This document shows positions 11,955 through 25,200 of a stretch of 64,000 bases of DNA, one piece after another. The DNA comes from Aplectana chamaeleonis (taxonomy: Eukaryota; Nematoda; Chromadorea; Rhabditida; Cosmocercidae). How positions within the stretch are numbered: position 1 is the stretch's first letter; the number at the start of each line of letters is the position of its first letter. Position numbers and translations under genes: made by a program. The stretch spans positions 1,193,955-1,257,954 of the forward strand of contig JAPDOI010000208.1 of assembly GCA_029168955.1 (NCBI GenBank), written 5' to 3'. The notes beneath the pieces are model-generated. The model searched no databases and was not told where the DNA came from. It was given only the letters and a program-made list of their open reading frames with translations.

Positions 11955-12325
11955 ATAAGGCCATTGTTATACCAGAAGTTTGCCACCGCGACAGGTGCGG
12001 TCAACTGTCACGAATCGTGTGGAGCCGGGCCCACACAGAATAAAAATGTTGTTGCAAGAACAGTTTGCAGCACCTGTCGCTGTCGCTGACTCGAATGGGG
12101 ATGTTATGCCCGAAACGTGAAAACCGTGTGGTAATCGGTCGCTGTCGCTGGCACTCGTCGCAGTGCGCTGCGACGGGTGCCAGCGACACCGACACAGCCA
12201 AATCCAGTATCGTGCCTCTTGTTTCTTGGCCCTGAGCGACAGCGACGGTTGGCCCTCACCGACAGCGACGCCGCAGTGTTCCGCGACCGCGAAAAGCCTG
12301 TCGGGGGGTATAATAATGGCCTAAG
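11955..12325. repeat. Fold-back element with strong central hairpin
   Basis: The outer arms share TAAGGCCATTGTTATACC-like (11956 on) and the reverse complement of TATAATAATGGCCTAAGG (about 12308-12325). The centre, 12144-12187, is a 20-bp stem with one mismatch around a TGCG loop, built on GTCGCTGGCAC and GTGCCAGCGAC. GACAG and CGCGAC blocks are repeated throughout both arms. Transcribed, it would fold into a long hairpin. No protein is encoded. Confidence 0.75.
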
Positions 12326-12480
12326 GCGTATCGATTTTCGGTCGATATAGATGGTAGACATTGCGTAGCGTCGCTTGTCGCTGGAAGTGTGATCTCGGCC
12401 TTGTACGCGCGCACGACCTCTTGTTGACGTTTACCTTCTATTTTAGAGTGAAATTTATTTGCGTCGATGGCTTATATATG

Positions 12481-12585
12481 CGCGCTTATACTGCATCTCC
12501 TTCTCCTTCACACTATCTCGCTATCCCTCTCCTCGCTCCACACGCTCACGCGAGGCAACACAGTGAACTTTGCTTCAAAACACGG
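12481..12585. repeat. Dispersed about 105-bp repeat, copy 2
   Basis: Direct-orientation partner of 10546-10650, ending GGCAACACAGTGAACTTTGC. It lies 560 bp left of the first exon of the TIAR-like gene, in otherwise featureless sequence (12326-13140). Confidence 0.65.
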
Positions 12586-13142
12586 GATACATGTGCTCGA
12601 CGCACTGCGATGCCGCATGCATGAGCGACGCGGCAAATGGTAGGAACACTGAGCCACAGCCGAAAAACATTCATGACATCGAGGGGGAATAGAGGGATCA
12701 CACGCACTTCTGGGCCCCGAGGACTTTCTCCTTTCTCATTCTCGAGAGCCTAACGTGCTGATCTCCGCGAACAAGCCCGCTGATCAACTAGTTGTTGGCG
12801 AAAAAGGTAGTGCATAGCCCTTCTCCTGTACCGATAACATCTGCTTTGGCCGGAACTGCGTCTGTCCTTCCGTCCGTCTATCATCACACACCAGTCTGCC
12901 CGGTTCCAGCTTCATCGGGATAGCTGAATCAATTCACATTGAAATATCCTCCACACCACTCCATCCCGAGCTGCTACCAGTCAATAACTGACACTCACAC
13001 TCGCTCTCTTTGTTCACGAACTATTCTTGGCTCACCATTTCTCATTTGAAAACCAGCACCCTCGCTGAATTTGTGATTGTATTTGAACTATAAATATTGA
13101 ATACAACGAAAATTTCTATATTTTATTGTACACATTATTCAG

Positions 13143-13256
13143 ATGCAGCTACAACCACAGCTGAACAGCGCATACGAGGGAATTCCGATTTTTATCGTTC
13201 CACAAAATGGCCTCGGAACATCCACCGTATCTCTAGCCGCATTACAACGAGCTGCT
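13143..13256 (+). CDS. tiar: TIAR-like exon 1 (N-terminus, no RRM)
   Basis: The ATG sits immediately after an acceptor-like TTATTCAG at 13135-13142. It encodes 38 residues ending SLAALQRAA with donor GTGGGT, which joins exon 2 in phase across a 67-bp intron. An alternative donor GTATCT at 13227 is also in phase. It could instead be an internal exon of a longer isoform whose RRM1 exons lie outside the window. Confidence 0.6.
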
Positions 13257-16200
13257 GTGGGTTCAACTCTGCACAATATTTTGCAATTTCTAAATCTGAT
13301 CCAGTCAATATTATTAATTGCAGGAAATCAAAAATGCGCTCGCAAATGCACCACAAGAACCCAAAATTGATACTAGTAGTAAGTAGTTTTTTAATGTTAT
13401 TTTTTCCTTCTTGATTCTCGGAAACAACTAGAGCCACTCTCACAGTGGAAGTGTTTTAGTGGTAGACGCATCTGCAATAACGACTACATAGTATTGATAG
13501 TATCTCTTGTGCCTCAATAATAAAACTGCTCGGTATGCAGCCCCGAGTTGCACGTTCCAAGAAGTTATAAGCGTTTCTCAAGTTTCATGAAAAGGCAACG
13601 GCACTCTTGGAGGTTCCGAAAAAATTTGTCGAAATCAGCTCAAACTTGTGGGCAATTAGGGGGAGGGGAAACGAATTTGGGGTCTGGTTTCCAAAATTCT
13701 TAGGTTTACTGTGGGTTACGGTAGGTGCAATGTCATTTAAAGGCACAGTCCAACTTCGGAATCGTTTTTCTGTTTTTCTGCCTATCTTGAAAACGGTCTA
13801 ACACTGATTCCAATGATGTCTTTTGAATCCTACAAAACCCCTAAGAACGAAGTTATTGTCCTCCAAAAATTGTGTTACGGAAGCGTGGTGGACGAGTTGT
13901 CCGTGGCTTCTAACTTTCGTCATTTGCAACCGATGCATGCGAGCTGACCTCAGTAGAAAGATAAGTTGAGAATGGAGGGAAGAACGGGGTTACGGGTCGT
14001 TAACCATTGCTCATCTCGCCGCTGTTGAGCTCGAAAGATCGTAAAAGGGGCGTGCCAAAGTGGCTTCCTGGTATGGGCGCCCCAGGGTGGCTTCCCCCTA
14101 TATCTCGCTTATTTGGAGGAATTGAGAGCTCGCATTTGGCAGGGGCTATATAGAGTGGGTGAGCTTCACAATTATGTGGAAATCTCAGAATTCGTTCCTG
14201 AGCTTGGACTGTGCTTTTAAGAGGCAAAACCTACCTCAGCATTCTGAAAGTTGCCAAATGGACAATAAATTCGTATTCATAACACCAAACAAACCCCACA
14301 TAGGAAATTTGAGTCAATTCTGTGATTTTGACCGAACTACCGTATACCCACCGTTATCTACCGTGACCTATCGAAGCTCGATAAAAGGGCTCCAGATTCG
14401 TGGCTGCCTCTCCAAATACCCTCTAGAAAAAAATTTCGAACCATTTCTATAGTAACGTCCCGGATAGCGTCCAAAGCCGCATTTTGCCCTTGAATTTTCC
14501 CAGTTTGGAGGCTTTGAACGAATTTAGTCGAAAACCTTGGAAAATCGACAAATAAACTCCAGATTTGTGATCAGCGCCCCAAATCACACACCTAGTAAAA
14601 TTTTGACTCAATTCTGGGGCCTTTTAATCAAAACGCTTACGAAGCCCTGTAATTGGTATAAATAAACGCCCAACCGAAAAATCGTACAAGTCCAAAACGC
14701 GATCAGTCTGTACAAAGGTTGAAAAATGTGCCCTCACCCAAGCTTTGCTCCGGGGGGTGTTTTGAACGCTGAACACAATTATGATGTTCGTTTCCGGTTT
14801 ATCCGAAGACTAATGCGCGATTTGGATGGTACAAAAGCACGTAAAACGACCATTTCAAGCTTTTAACTTCTTGGAACCTGCAGCTCAGGGCGGTATACTG
14901 CGCAGTTTTACTATGGAGGCCTAAAGATACTAACAGTACAAGCCGTTTTTGCAGATGCGTTTACCGCCATAAACACTTTCCTTGTCAGACAATTATCATC
15001 CCAGCGTGCGACCTGCTTCTGCCGGACCCACAGGCAACAGGACAGCAACAGTTGTTGCGAAAAACGGGGGCTGTTTTGTACTGCTGTGGCAAGAACAAAT
15101 GACGGCTAATCTTCATCAGTCAGCGAAAAACACGTACTCTGGGAGAAACGTCCGCGACAGTACAATACCCGCACTAATTCACTCAAAAAAGTCGAAAATT
15201 GGCGACTTTTCGTCATAACTCGGCTCAAAGTGGCCCGTTCGGTGAGCTACGGGGATATTTGGAATTAGCATCAAGAGCTCTTTGTTGAAGCATGCACATT
15301 CTTTGACCTGCGAACAAGGCATATAGGGTTAACAAAAAAATCGAGTGAACGAAAACACCACCGACGTCCCGTACTCATCTCAAACGGGAACAATCGACCT
15401 GGGACTTGTCCTACAACTCTACCTTCTGATCATCTTTCAAATAAGCACTGCTACAGCCCCATCCGGAAAAGTCGATTTTTCATCCCCTCCACAAGTGCCA
15501 AGTCCATTCTCGCTTCAAACGGGACCAGGTTAAGAGATGTTTGTCGCGATTTCGCGACTTTTGCGGGTTTTTTTTTGAAAAAAAATTGTGCGGGTATTGT
15601 ACTTTAATCGTGCTGCAGCGGGAGAATGTAGCTCCAGCGCCTATAGACGCGGGCCCTACCTATCACGGAGCCACCGCGGTGCTTTTATAGCTACGATAGT
15701 TCCGGGATAACACCAACTTGCTGCCTAGAGCACTTCACAATACTAACTAACGAGCCACCACTCTAACGCTGCAGCTAAAGCCGCTCCGGAGCTCATCAGT
15801 GTCAAATTGCGGCAATGGATCATCCTTGGATCAATGGCGCGGTCCTGCGGCGGTTATGTCAGGGTGCCGCGATGGCCAAATGAACCGGAACGGGTCTGTC
15901 GCGGCACAGTCGAGGCGAGGCAGATTTCATAATAATGCAGTATGAATATGTAGTAGCTCGTCATTGAAGCCGATTATGGGAGATGAACTTGAGTTACGCT
16001 CCCCAGAGTGTTCTAAGGGCTTCGGCGAAGCGTAGCCTAGCTCTTCTTCGTAACACTGCGAGTGGCCCACTGAAACCGTTTCATGTTCTCAAAGCATAAT
16101 TCCTGTATTTCCCGCCGTAGAATCAATGCACCTTTGGTATCGTGAGGTTCACCTACGGTCTAGCAGTTCGCTTGAGGCTAACATTAATCCCAGCGTTGCA

Positions 16201-19200
16201 CTAGTCTGTCGTAGTCCAATTTTAAAGGTTTCTGAGACAAGTCTAACTATGAATTTATCACTGGATATGCCCAAAAGCTTCTCATTAGAAACTTAAGTAG
16301 CTAAATTTCAATATCTGTGAAAATCCAAAAGCGGGAAACGCGGCGCGATGCAGCGAACGCGGGCGTCTGCTACGAAGCGATCACTATTGAAGCACCTCTA
16401 AGGGTCTGTTTACACTTCCACCGCCGAGCGGCTCTGCTAAGTTCACTTCTATAAAATTGATCTCGCTGCGCGGAATGATCAATATTTCAGAATTGCACTT
16501 TGCCGCGCCGCTCGGCGGCGGAAGGTTGAACGACCCCTAAATCATGCGCGGTGGAAAAGGAACAGTTGTCCTGCGCATCGCCCCAGCTATATAGTAGCCT
16601 CTGTAAAACCAAATTCAAAAGTCAAAATTCTTGTATTTCAGAACATTTTCACGTATTTGTCGGTGATCTCAGTCCAGAAATCGATAATAGGGCACTAAAG
16701 GAGGCCTTTGCTGTACATGGTGAAGTTAGGTAAGCAATTTCGAATTTTTCTGATTTTTTTTCTGGATTTTCTTTATACCATCACCGTAGAAAATTTGAAA
16801 TCACAGCAAACTAAAATTGACGGATGTGCAGTGTTATTTCTCTTCTGTTCTGGACTTAGCTTATTTTCGGAACTTGCCGGAACACTTCACCTGAAAACCC
16901 CGCGAGGACACCAGATAATCGAGCTTTTCTCTGACAAGCGTTGACAGAAACGGACCGCACAACAGAAAAACTCAGAATGGGAGAGGAAAAACGCTAAGCT
17001 GTCGAAACATACACGTCCTCATGCCAATTACGCACGATGTAGTGAAGACAAAATGACACCATGAGGATTATCGCTTGGTTTGAATCATTTCTGCAAGATG
17101 TCAAGGTTATGTCTCGGTAGTTGCTCCAGTCCGATTGTCGTTCCACGTTTCTACACGTTCCATGTAGCTGCGTCGCGGCTTCCAGATAGAATGGCCCGTC
17201 GTACGTGTGTTTCCGCATCAAATCAAGCAATCAGAAAAAATTGTGCAAATGAAATTATCCAGATTATCTTCTGCTTAGCGAAGCAAGTGACATTTTGTTA
17301 ATCTTTTGATGCGGATTAAGGATCGAAGTTACACTTTGCTCTTCGCTAGAGCCTTATCTCCACAGTTTGCTCGCATTTTTTCGTATAGTTTTGTCTTTGC
17401 TCTTTGCAATCAAAATATTTTGGCTACTCTGTTCGAAGCGGTCGGAAATATGTACATAGCAAGGTCTAAGAGGTCTCCCTCTTCGAATTGACTCGGAATC
17501 GACTTTCACGTTGATCGCGGAGTGTAACTCGTCTTAATCCCGCCGCTGAAGTTTAAACTCGTCCAAATGCAAATGGTCCCTCCACGATTTTCTCCTTTCA
17601 TAATCCACAACTTTAGTTTCGCCAAATATCATGTGGTCCATGAAAAACTTTGCGATCGACCTGTTTCTGGTGAAACCCCAGCGAGACCCTGAATTTCTTA
17701 GAAATAAGGTTAATCTTATTTTTCAGTTTCACGAGTTTAGGCTGCAATTAAATGCGAGAATATCTCAATTTTGGGGCAGGATATGGATGTTTTACATCCC
17801 GCAACCACCTTATGGTTCGATCCATCTCTCACGGGAATAGAACTCTGTCATTTGCTGCGAAAGTTGCGCTTTCTGCCAGGACACCACGCGGGTCTCTCTG
17901 CTTGTTTGAAAGGGAACCTGGATAAAGTCGTCCAATATGCTATAAGTCTCTTCTTCTCAAACCTCCAGATTCCCTCTGATTGGTTCTCAATGAATTTGTA
18001 AGGAATGAAAAACCATAAATTGGAATGACCCGGTTTATCGTCTGCGAAGCGCACTCCTGCAATGACTTGAAGAGGATTAAAGTATCGAGACCCCACTTTG
18101 AACTCCTCTCACGGTGTATCCTGACGTGACTATTGCACTTTCACTTTTTCCTACATGAAGGCTTGTTCGACGCTCTTTATAACTGAAATTTTCTAATTCG
18201 TCACATCACCAGGGTCCAGCAAGGGATTGCGATGCGATAAGACCCGAAAAGCTACCTCAGGGAAGAGCGGGAAAGTTACCGAGGAGAATAGATCTGATTT
18301 GGTCGTTATCACTCTGTAATATTTTTTCGAAAATTTTCGAAGAATGGCACTTTGTGTTACATCTTGGTATTATTCATCAACTTCGGAGCACCGAACTCAA
18401 TAGTCATGTACTGTGAATACTGTCCTATCTGTTGACAATGATCTCTTATTTTTCGCGAGATCGCAAGGAATTGTAAACATCGAATTTTGAAAACGAAATG
18501 TTTGGTGTAAAGGTAGGATAGAATATTTCAATTTTCAAAAATTTTGACGCAAAAATGAAAAATTCCTTTTCTTATATTTTGCGAACAGCTTGGAAAGTAT
18601 GCCTTACAAGGGAAGTGTATACAAGGGAATGGGGGTGTGTATACAAGTCTGTTGGTACCTGCTCGTTGGTGCCCCTGCTTCTACTGAACCCAGCAGACGT
18701 TTGAGTGTACACAGGGAACGTTCGAGCGATATAGCGTGCACAACTATATCGCGAAAGTATCCCGCACATTGCATAAAGGTGTCGCCGTCCGGCACACTAA
18801 GGCCTCTGGTCCATAACACCTTAGGATCCGTACCTAGGGAGTCATGGAGTCTTTGGCCACAAGCCACAATTTCGCTACCCTGAACTGTCGATCGCTGTCG
18901 AGTGATATCCAAAGAACTGCGCTATCCAGACTTCTGAGCTATTTCCATGCACCGTTTGCTGCTTTGCAGGAAACCCGCCTCAAGGATAGACCCGTCATCA
19001 GCGTCGGAGAGTACACCATCTACTGCGGTAACGCTGACGATAGGAGAGTGGAAGGCTGTGCAATAGCTGTAAGGAAGGATTTCAATGGTATGGTCAAGGA
19101 GTTTGGCTCAACGTCGTGCCGGAATGCATTCGTACGACTGCGGGATCACAGAGGATTCAATCTGTGGATAGTGAGTGCTCATGCGCCCACTGAAACCGCC

Positions 19201-22200
19201 GAAGACAATTCGAAGGATGCGTTTTATGAGGAACTCAATACGTTGCTGGCCAGGATACCTTGTCAACATGCTGTTGTCGTGGGAATTGACGCAAATGCGA
19301 AGATGGGACTTGATCAGGAATCCGAAGTACTCGGTAAATGGTTCTACCCAGTGGAGCAAACATCGGACAATGGCTACCGCCTTGTCGACTTTTGTGAACG
19401 CAGTGGTCTGATTATTGCATCGACATTCAAGAGGAATCATCGCCGCCATCAGCTTACGTGGCAGGGACCAACCCGGCTATCTCCAGAAGAGCAGCGGAAG
19501 CGGAAGATGACAACTTTGAAACTACAGCTTGACTATGTCCTGACGAGGAATATTCCAGTATCGGACATTCGAAGATCTAGAGCTGTGTGGGATGTCGCAT
19601 TCGATTCGGATCACCGTCCTGTTCTGTTGAACTTCACTGCGAGGATTCATAAGAGGAAGCGAGGGGCTCAGCCTCTCCAGAGGATTGACATGACAAGTCT
19701 CAGAGATGAAGAGTGCAGAAGGAATTTCCGACAACGCGTTTCTATTCACATCGGAGTACGGACTAAGAAGAAACTTTGCGACGCGGATTCTTTTTGTCAA
19801 GTGCATCCAGGACGCTTCGAAAGAGGCACTCCCGGTTGTACAGCCTAAGAAGAAGTTCGCCTACGTCTCCAGAAGAAACAACATCTACCTACAACAGAGT
19901 ATGTGCTCTCCGAACTGCAGGAAACTTCGTGGAGGAGAAGCGTCTGAGGAGGAAGTTGCGTCGGCAGCTTCAAAGTGACCGCGAACGAGTGGACGTGTAG
20001 AGCTAAGGAGTTCGAGAAGGCTTGGGAGGAGAAGAATCCGAAGAAAGCCTACACGTTGCTGCGACAGTACAGCGGGAAGATGAAGAGATGTTCTCCTGTC
20101 TTGAACACTACCAATGGAGTTGCAGTTGGTGATGCGACGCTGCCAATATGGAAGGATTACTTCAGTTCACTACTGAATCGTCCAGCGTCATCAGTATCTG
20201 AGCTACCGCATGTTCAGAGAGCACATTACGATGTCAGTGAGGAACCGCCGACTGAGTCTGAAGTTTTGGATTGTGTCCGGAAAATGAAGAATGGAAAGGC
20301 AGGTGGAGATGACAACATCACTGCTGAAATGCTGAAAGCTCTTCCTCCGTCTGGGATTCGTGAAATGACCAACACCATCCGTGCCATATGGATGAGCGAA
20401 AGGATACCCGATTCGTGGAGACATGCGATCATCGTACCTCTTCACAAGAAGCTATCCGTCACGGATCCTAAGAACTACAGAGGAATCTCTCTACTTCGTG
20501 TCATGTACAAGGTTTTAGAACGTATCATTCTCGAGCGAATTATCAAACATCGTGAAGGAACGACCAGAGATGAGCAAGCCGGTTTTCGACCTGGAAGATC
20601 GACCATCGACCAAGTGTTCGTCGTGAGAAGAGTAATTGAATCGTGGCAGCGGTTTTCGAAGCCATTACAGCTTGCTTTTTTGGACTTTGAAGCCGCGTTC
20701 GACTCTCCTCATCGTGATCGATTGCTCAATGCTCTGCGAGCAGATGGAGTCCCGGAAAAGTATGTTCGGTTAATCGAGGACATGAACAAAGGAACAACAG
20801 CAGCAGTTCGTACACCTGTCGGATTTACGTCAGCTTTCGAGGTGAAAACAGGAGTAAGGCAAAGGAGCCGTTGCAGGACCTTTTCTTTTCAACTTCGCCG
20901 TTGATGACATCATGCGTAGAGTTGCAGAACAGTTTCCTGCGGATGTGATCCTAACACCATCAGGACGCTCCCTTGTCGACCTGGAGTACGCCGACGACAT
21001 TGTGTTATTCGCTGAAAACAACGCAAAACTGCAAAGGATTGTGAACCTCGTTTCGAAGTATGCCGCAGCCTATGGACCTCGTCTTCGTCCCGACAAATGC
21101 AAGCAGATGTGGGTCTCTCAGAGGCCTTCAACTGGAGTTTGTGTGGACGGACAACGTATCGAACTGGTGGACGATTTCTGTTATTTGGGCTGTTTGCTGA
21201 AGAACGATGGTAGTTATGCAGCGGATATTCGACAACGATGTGCGAAAGCTACGTCTGCATTCAATTCTCTAACCAAGTGTTTGTGGTCTACCACCATCGC
21301 GAAGGAAGTCAAGTTGCGCGTCTACCTATCCGCTATTCGCCCTATCATGATGTACGGATCGGAGACGTGGGCAGCACCGAAAACGCAGATGGAAAGGTTG
21401 GATTGCACGGAGAGGAAGCTTTTTAGGCGCTTGCTTGGATATTTCTGGCCGCGTGTATGCCATAACGAAGACCTTTACAAGGAAATCGACGCAGTACATC
21501 AACGCTTGACACGAGGGAGGTGCCAGCATCTCCTAACGCCATCCCAAGCAGCAATGGAAAGTCGACTTCGACTGCTCGGGCATATACTAAGAAGAACGCC
21601 GGATCGTCTCGTACAACACGCTTTAAAAATGCTTCCAAATCCTGTCTGGAAACGGCCACCTGGGCGTAGGCGAAAGTTCTGGACGGATGTGGTTAAAGAG
21701 GATTTAAAGTCACTCGGCATCGAAAGACAGTTCAGGCGCGATGGTTCGTTTCGCAGAAGTGGAATAGTGACAGCTGGATGGAATGTGTTCAAATTGTGGC
21801 TGAAGACCGTGAAAAATGGACACGGCTGACTTCTAGGACGGCACACCTCGGTGAAGATGCGGAATGACCGCGTCAGGCGAAAGCCAACCGATTAAGTAAG
21901 TAAGTCACAAGGGAAGTATGCAAAGCGTAGGTCTGATTTGCCAAAACGACTAGTGTCGTTAGTATCTCTTGTGGCTCATTAGTAAAACTGCGCGGTATCC
22001 CGCCGCGAGCCGCAGGTTCTAAGAAGTTACAAGCTCAAAGAGCTCATTTTTTTGTGCTTTTTTGTACCTTCCAAAAATCGCGTTATTCTTCGGAAAATCC
22101 GGAAGCGGACCTCATGAATGTGTTCAGCACCCAAAACTACCCCCCTGAGCAAATTTTGGATGAACGCACATTTTCCGTACTTTGTCCAGACTGTTAGCGT

Positions 22201-25200
22201 TTTGGACTTGTACGGATTTTCGGTTGGGCGCTTATTTCCACCAATTGAGGGCTCTGGAAGCGTTTTAGAAAAATGTTCCGGATTTGACTTTAAGTTCTCC
22301 CAGAGGGATTTTTCGGGGCGCTGATCATGATTTTGAGATTTAGTAGTCGATTTTCCAAAGTTTTCGGCTAATTTCGCTTGAAGCTTCCCAACCGGGGACT
22401 TTTTTGAGGGAAAAACGCCACTTTCGAGATTTCCGGTTTTTTAACGATAGATATGTCTCGAAACCATTCTCTGAGGGTTATTTGGAGTGCCAAACACGAA
22501 TCTGGAGTCCGTTTATCGATCTATTGCAGATTACGGTAGATTACGGTGGGTATACGGTAGTTTGGTCAAAATCTCAGATTTTACTCAAAATTAGTACACG
22601 GGGCTTATTTGGGGTGGAGAATACGAATTTAACAGCCGTTTGTCGTTTTTCAAAATACTAAGGTGGGTTTTGATCCGTAAATGACATGTTGCCTACCGTA
22701 ACCTACAGTAAACCTCAAAATTTCGACAAATGGAATCCAGATTCGTCCTCACCACCCTAGATTACCCCTACATACAACTTTTGAGCTAAATCCGAGAAAA
22801 TTTTCTGAAACTCCCAAAAAAAGGCCTGATGAGAACCCTTGCCTTTTCGCCAGGCTAAAAAAATGCTCATAACTTTTTTGAACCTGCTGCTCGCGGCGGG
22901 ATACTGCGCATTTTTTACTATTGAGCCAAAAAAGATACTAACCATACTAGTCGTTTTGGCAGACCCGACCTACGCTATTTATACTTCCCTTGTTATTATT
23001 CACTGATTCGAATGTTTTATACACTTGAGAAGTCCTGAAAGATGAACAGAAAAGGAGGAGAAACATTCGAAGATTTCCGAAGTCTAACATCTCCGCTGTA
23101 TTTTGATTGCCGAATCGCAATGGATCGGATTCTTCGAATAGCGAAAAGCGTCATTGATACTTTCGGAGTATACCAGAAAATTCCATAACATTCAAAACCC
23201 CCTCTTTCAAAAATTGCTCCAGAAAGAAAGGCCAGCCACGCGAAATCGCTCTAAAAACCTTATCGACCAGAAGCCAACCGCAGCAAATTACACTATTTAT
23301 AACGGAATTCACAAACTCTTGGTTCACCATTGGTTCTCTTGTGACCGGAATGATGTTGTGGGTCGGTGAGTGATGGCAGTAACGTATCGATCGCTTTCGG
23401 GGCAGCCGATGCACACGGGGTCGGGCGAGGACGCGTCGATTACCGTTGTAGAGGACCAGTAGAGGGCCAGCGGCGGATCATGAGTTTGTGCACCGCTTTA
23501 TAAACTGAGGATATCTCCACTAGTTCTTCAGACCTCCGTTCTCTGGCTAAATCAGTTGTTTCCCCAAACAGATATAATTTAAGTTTACGTAGTAAATTTA
23601 GTCTGATTAATGGACGGGGCTGCGACGGCAGATCGGCGTGCGCGAATCGGAACCCCGTTGGCCAGTGATGCCGCCAACACCGCGCGGCCATTCGCCTGGT
23701 CCATGCGCCAGACTAAATCGAATACGGAAACCATATGTACGTACCCTATCTTTATTTGAAGTTTCATCTTATATGGCTTTCAAATTCGGGTCTGGACAGT
23801 GAAAAATGCAGTTCAATATGAATAGAAGGTTAGTTCATTAAAAAAAAGATTCGAGAAAAATTGCTTCAGCCAAAAAAAAGAGTCTGCATCTCTCGAAAAT
23901 CCTGATTTACGGGAAAGCTCCATTGATCAAAATTGCCGTTTTCAGTAGAATTTTAAAGTTGATGCTCGTAGCTGCTAAAAACTTCTCTGAACCGGGTTGT
24001 GTGGTGTCCTTAGTTGGGCAAAGAGGTAAGGGTGCATTTTTGGCAAAATTCAAAGGCAGTGTTCACGATAAGAATCGTTTTTCTGCTTTTCCACCTATCT
24101 TGAAGACGGTCCAATGCTGATTCCAATGATAATTTTGGAATCGTACAAGACCTTCTAGGAACGGAGTTATGGTCGCTCAAAAATTGAGCTAGAGAAGCAT
24201 GGTGGACGAGTTGTCCGAGGCTTGTAACTTCCGTCTTTTGCAGCCGATCTATGCGAGCTGACCTGAGTAAAGAGAGAAGTTGGGAATGAAGGGAAGAACG
24301 GGGCTATTGATCGGAAACCATCGCTCATCTCACAATCTCGAGCATTCATTTGCTCACGTCGGTGGGCGTGGAAAGTGCATTTGGAGTGTGACGAGCTGAC
24401 GGGTGTCCAACTTTGGGGCCGTAGGGAACCGTTCCGAGCTCATTTTTCTTAGTTTTTTCAAAGTTAGGGTTGCGCTAGGCCCCGCAGCTGCTGATCTCCG
24501 CCGAAAAATCAGACATGGTTTTTATCGTGGACACTGCCTTTAGGTTATTCAGAAAAACGGTGTGAGATTTAGCTCAAAACTTTCCTTTAGTTGTTATTCG
24601 GATTCCTGAACTTTAATCTTAGGTCCGCTTCTATATATTCTACAGTTTACTTACGGTAGATATAGAGCAACTTTACAATTAGCTCGCATAACCTACCTCA
24701 GAAATTCGGAGATTAAAAAACGGACCTCATATTCGTGTTTAGGACTCTAAATGAACCCTACCGGGAAATTTCTTAGCAATTATATTGTAGCGTTTGGGAA
24801 TCTTCAAAAGTCTAATATCGCTCAAAAATTTACTCTCGGTAGGAGCTCCTAACCAAACCTCTCGAGATTTTTGGAATATCGACAAACGGGTCCCGATTTC
24901 GGGTTCCGAACATTCAAGAACGCCAGAGCAAAGTTCGGAGCCAAGTCCGATTATTTTTTATTCGATTACCCCAAAGACTGTTTGATCCCTCGCAAATGTA
25001 CTGACCCAACCAAAAAAACCTCACCGTATCCAGACTCAGAACTCTCGTCGGCTGCTACAAACCTAGATTTGAAAACTTTCCTAGAAGTATGTCCTACTCC
25101 TGACTACGCAGTCTTTCATTTGCTTCGCGAATGTTGTGTACACTTCACACCTATCTCTTCTGTTGTGAATATTTGTTTTTTTTTCCTGATGAGAACCGCT

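Larger units (their letters stand above)
18617..21906 (+). mobile_element. RTE-like non-LTR retrotransposon, near full length, frameshifted
   Basis: A 3.29-kb insertion flanked by an exact 11-bp target duplication ACAAGGGAAGT (18606-18616 and 21907-21917). About 227 bp of 5' sequence precede an apurinic-type endonuclease and then a reverse transcriptase, and the 3' end is a short (AAGT)n tail after GATTAAGTAAG. Length, domain order, single-protein layout and microsatellite-like tail fit the RTE clade, whose nematode members are about 3.3 kb. At least three single-base frameshifts (near 19780-19850, 19970 and 20868) break the protein, so it is unlikely to be autonomous now. It lies in the sense orientation inside the intron of the TIAR-like gene. 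Confidence 0.9.
18604..22995. mobile_element. TIR element interrupted by a LINE (TTA target duplications)
   Basis: Right part 21908-22992; its first 10 bp, CAAGGGAAGT, lie at 18607-18616 on the far side of the LINE. The arms of about 115 bp (from CAAGGGAAGTAT to CAGGTT) are inverted at about 22880-22992. TTA flanks the rebuilt element at 18604-18606 and 22993-22995, which only makes sense if the LINE came later. It is the same family as 13443-14984, about 1.1 kb, opposite internal orientation, no transposase. Confidence 0.85.

Noticed and set aside
18604..18912. Minus-strand 102-codon frame over the LINE 5' region
   Set aside because: It is antisense to the start of the endonuclease and crosses the target-site duplication; a shadow frame.
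23440..23691. Minus-strand frame with VYKAVHKL peptide as an exon
   Set aside because: It overlaps a weak inverted repeat and shows no family I recognise.
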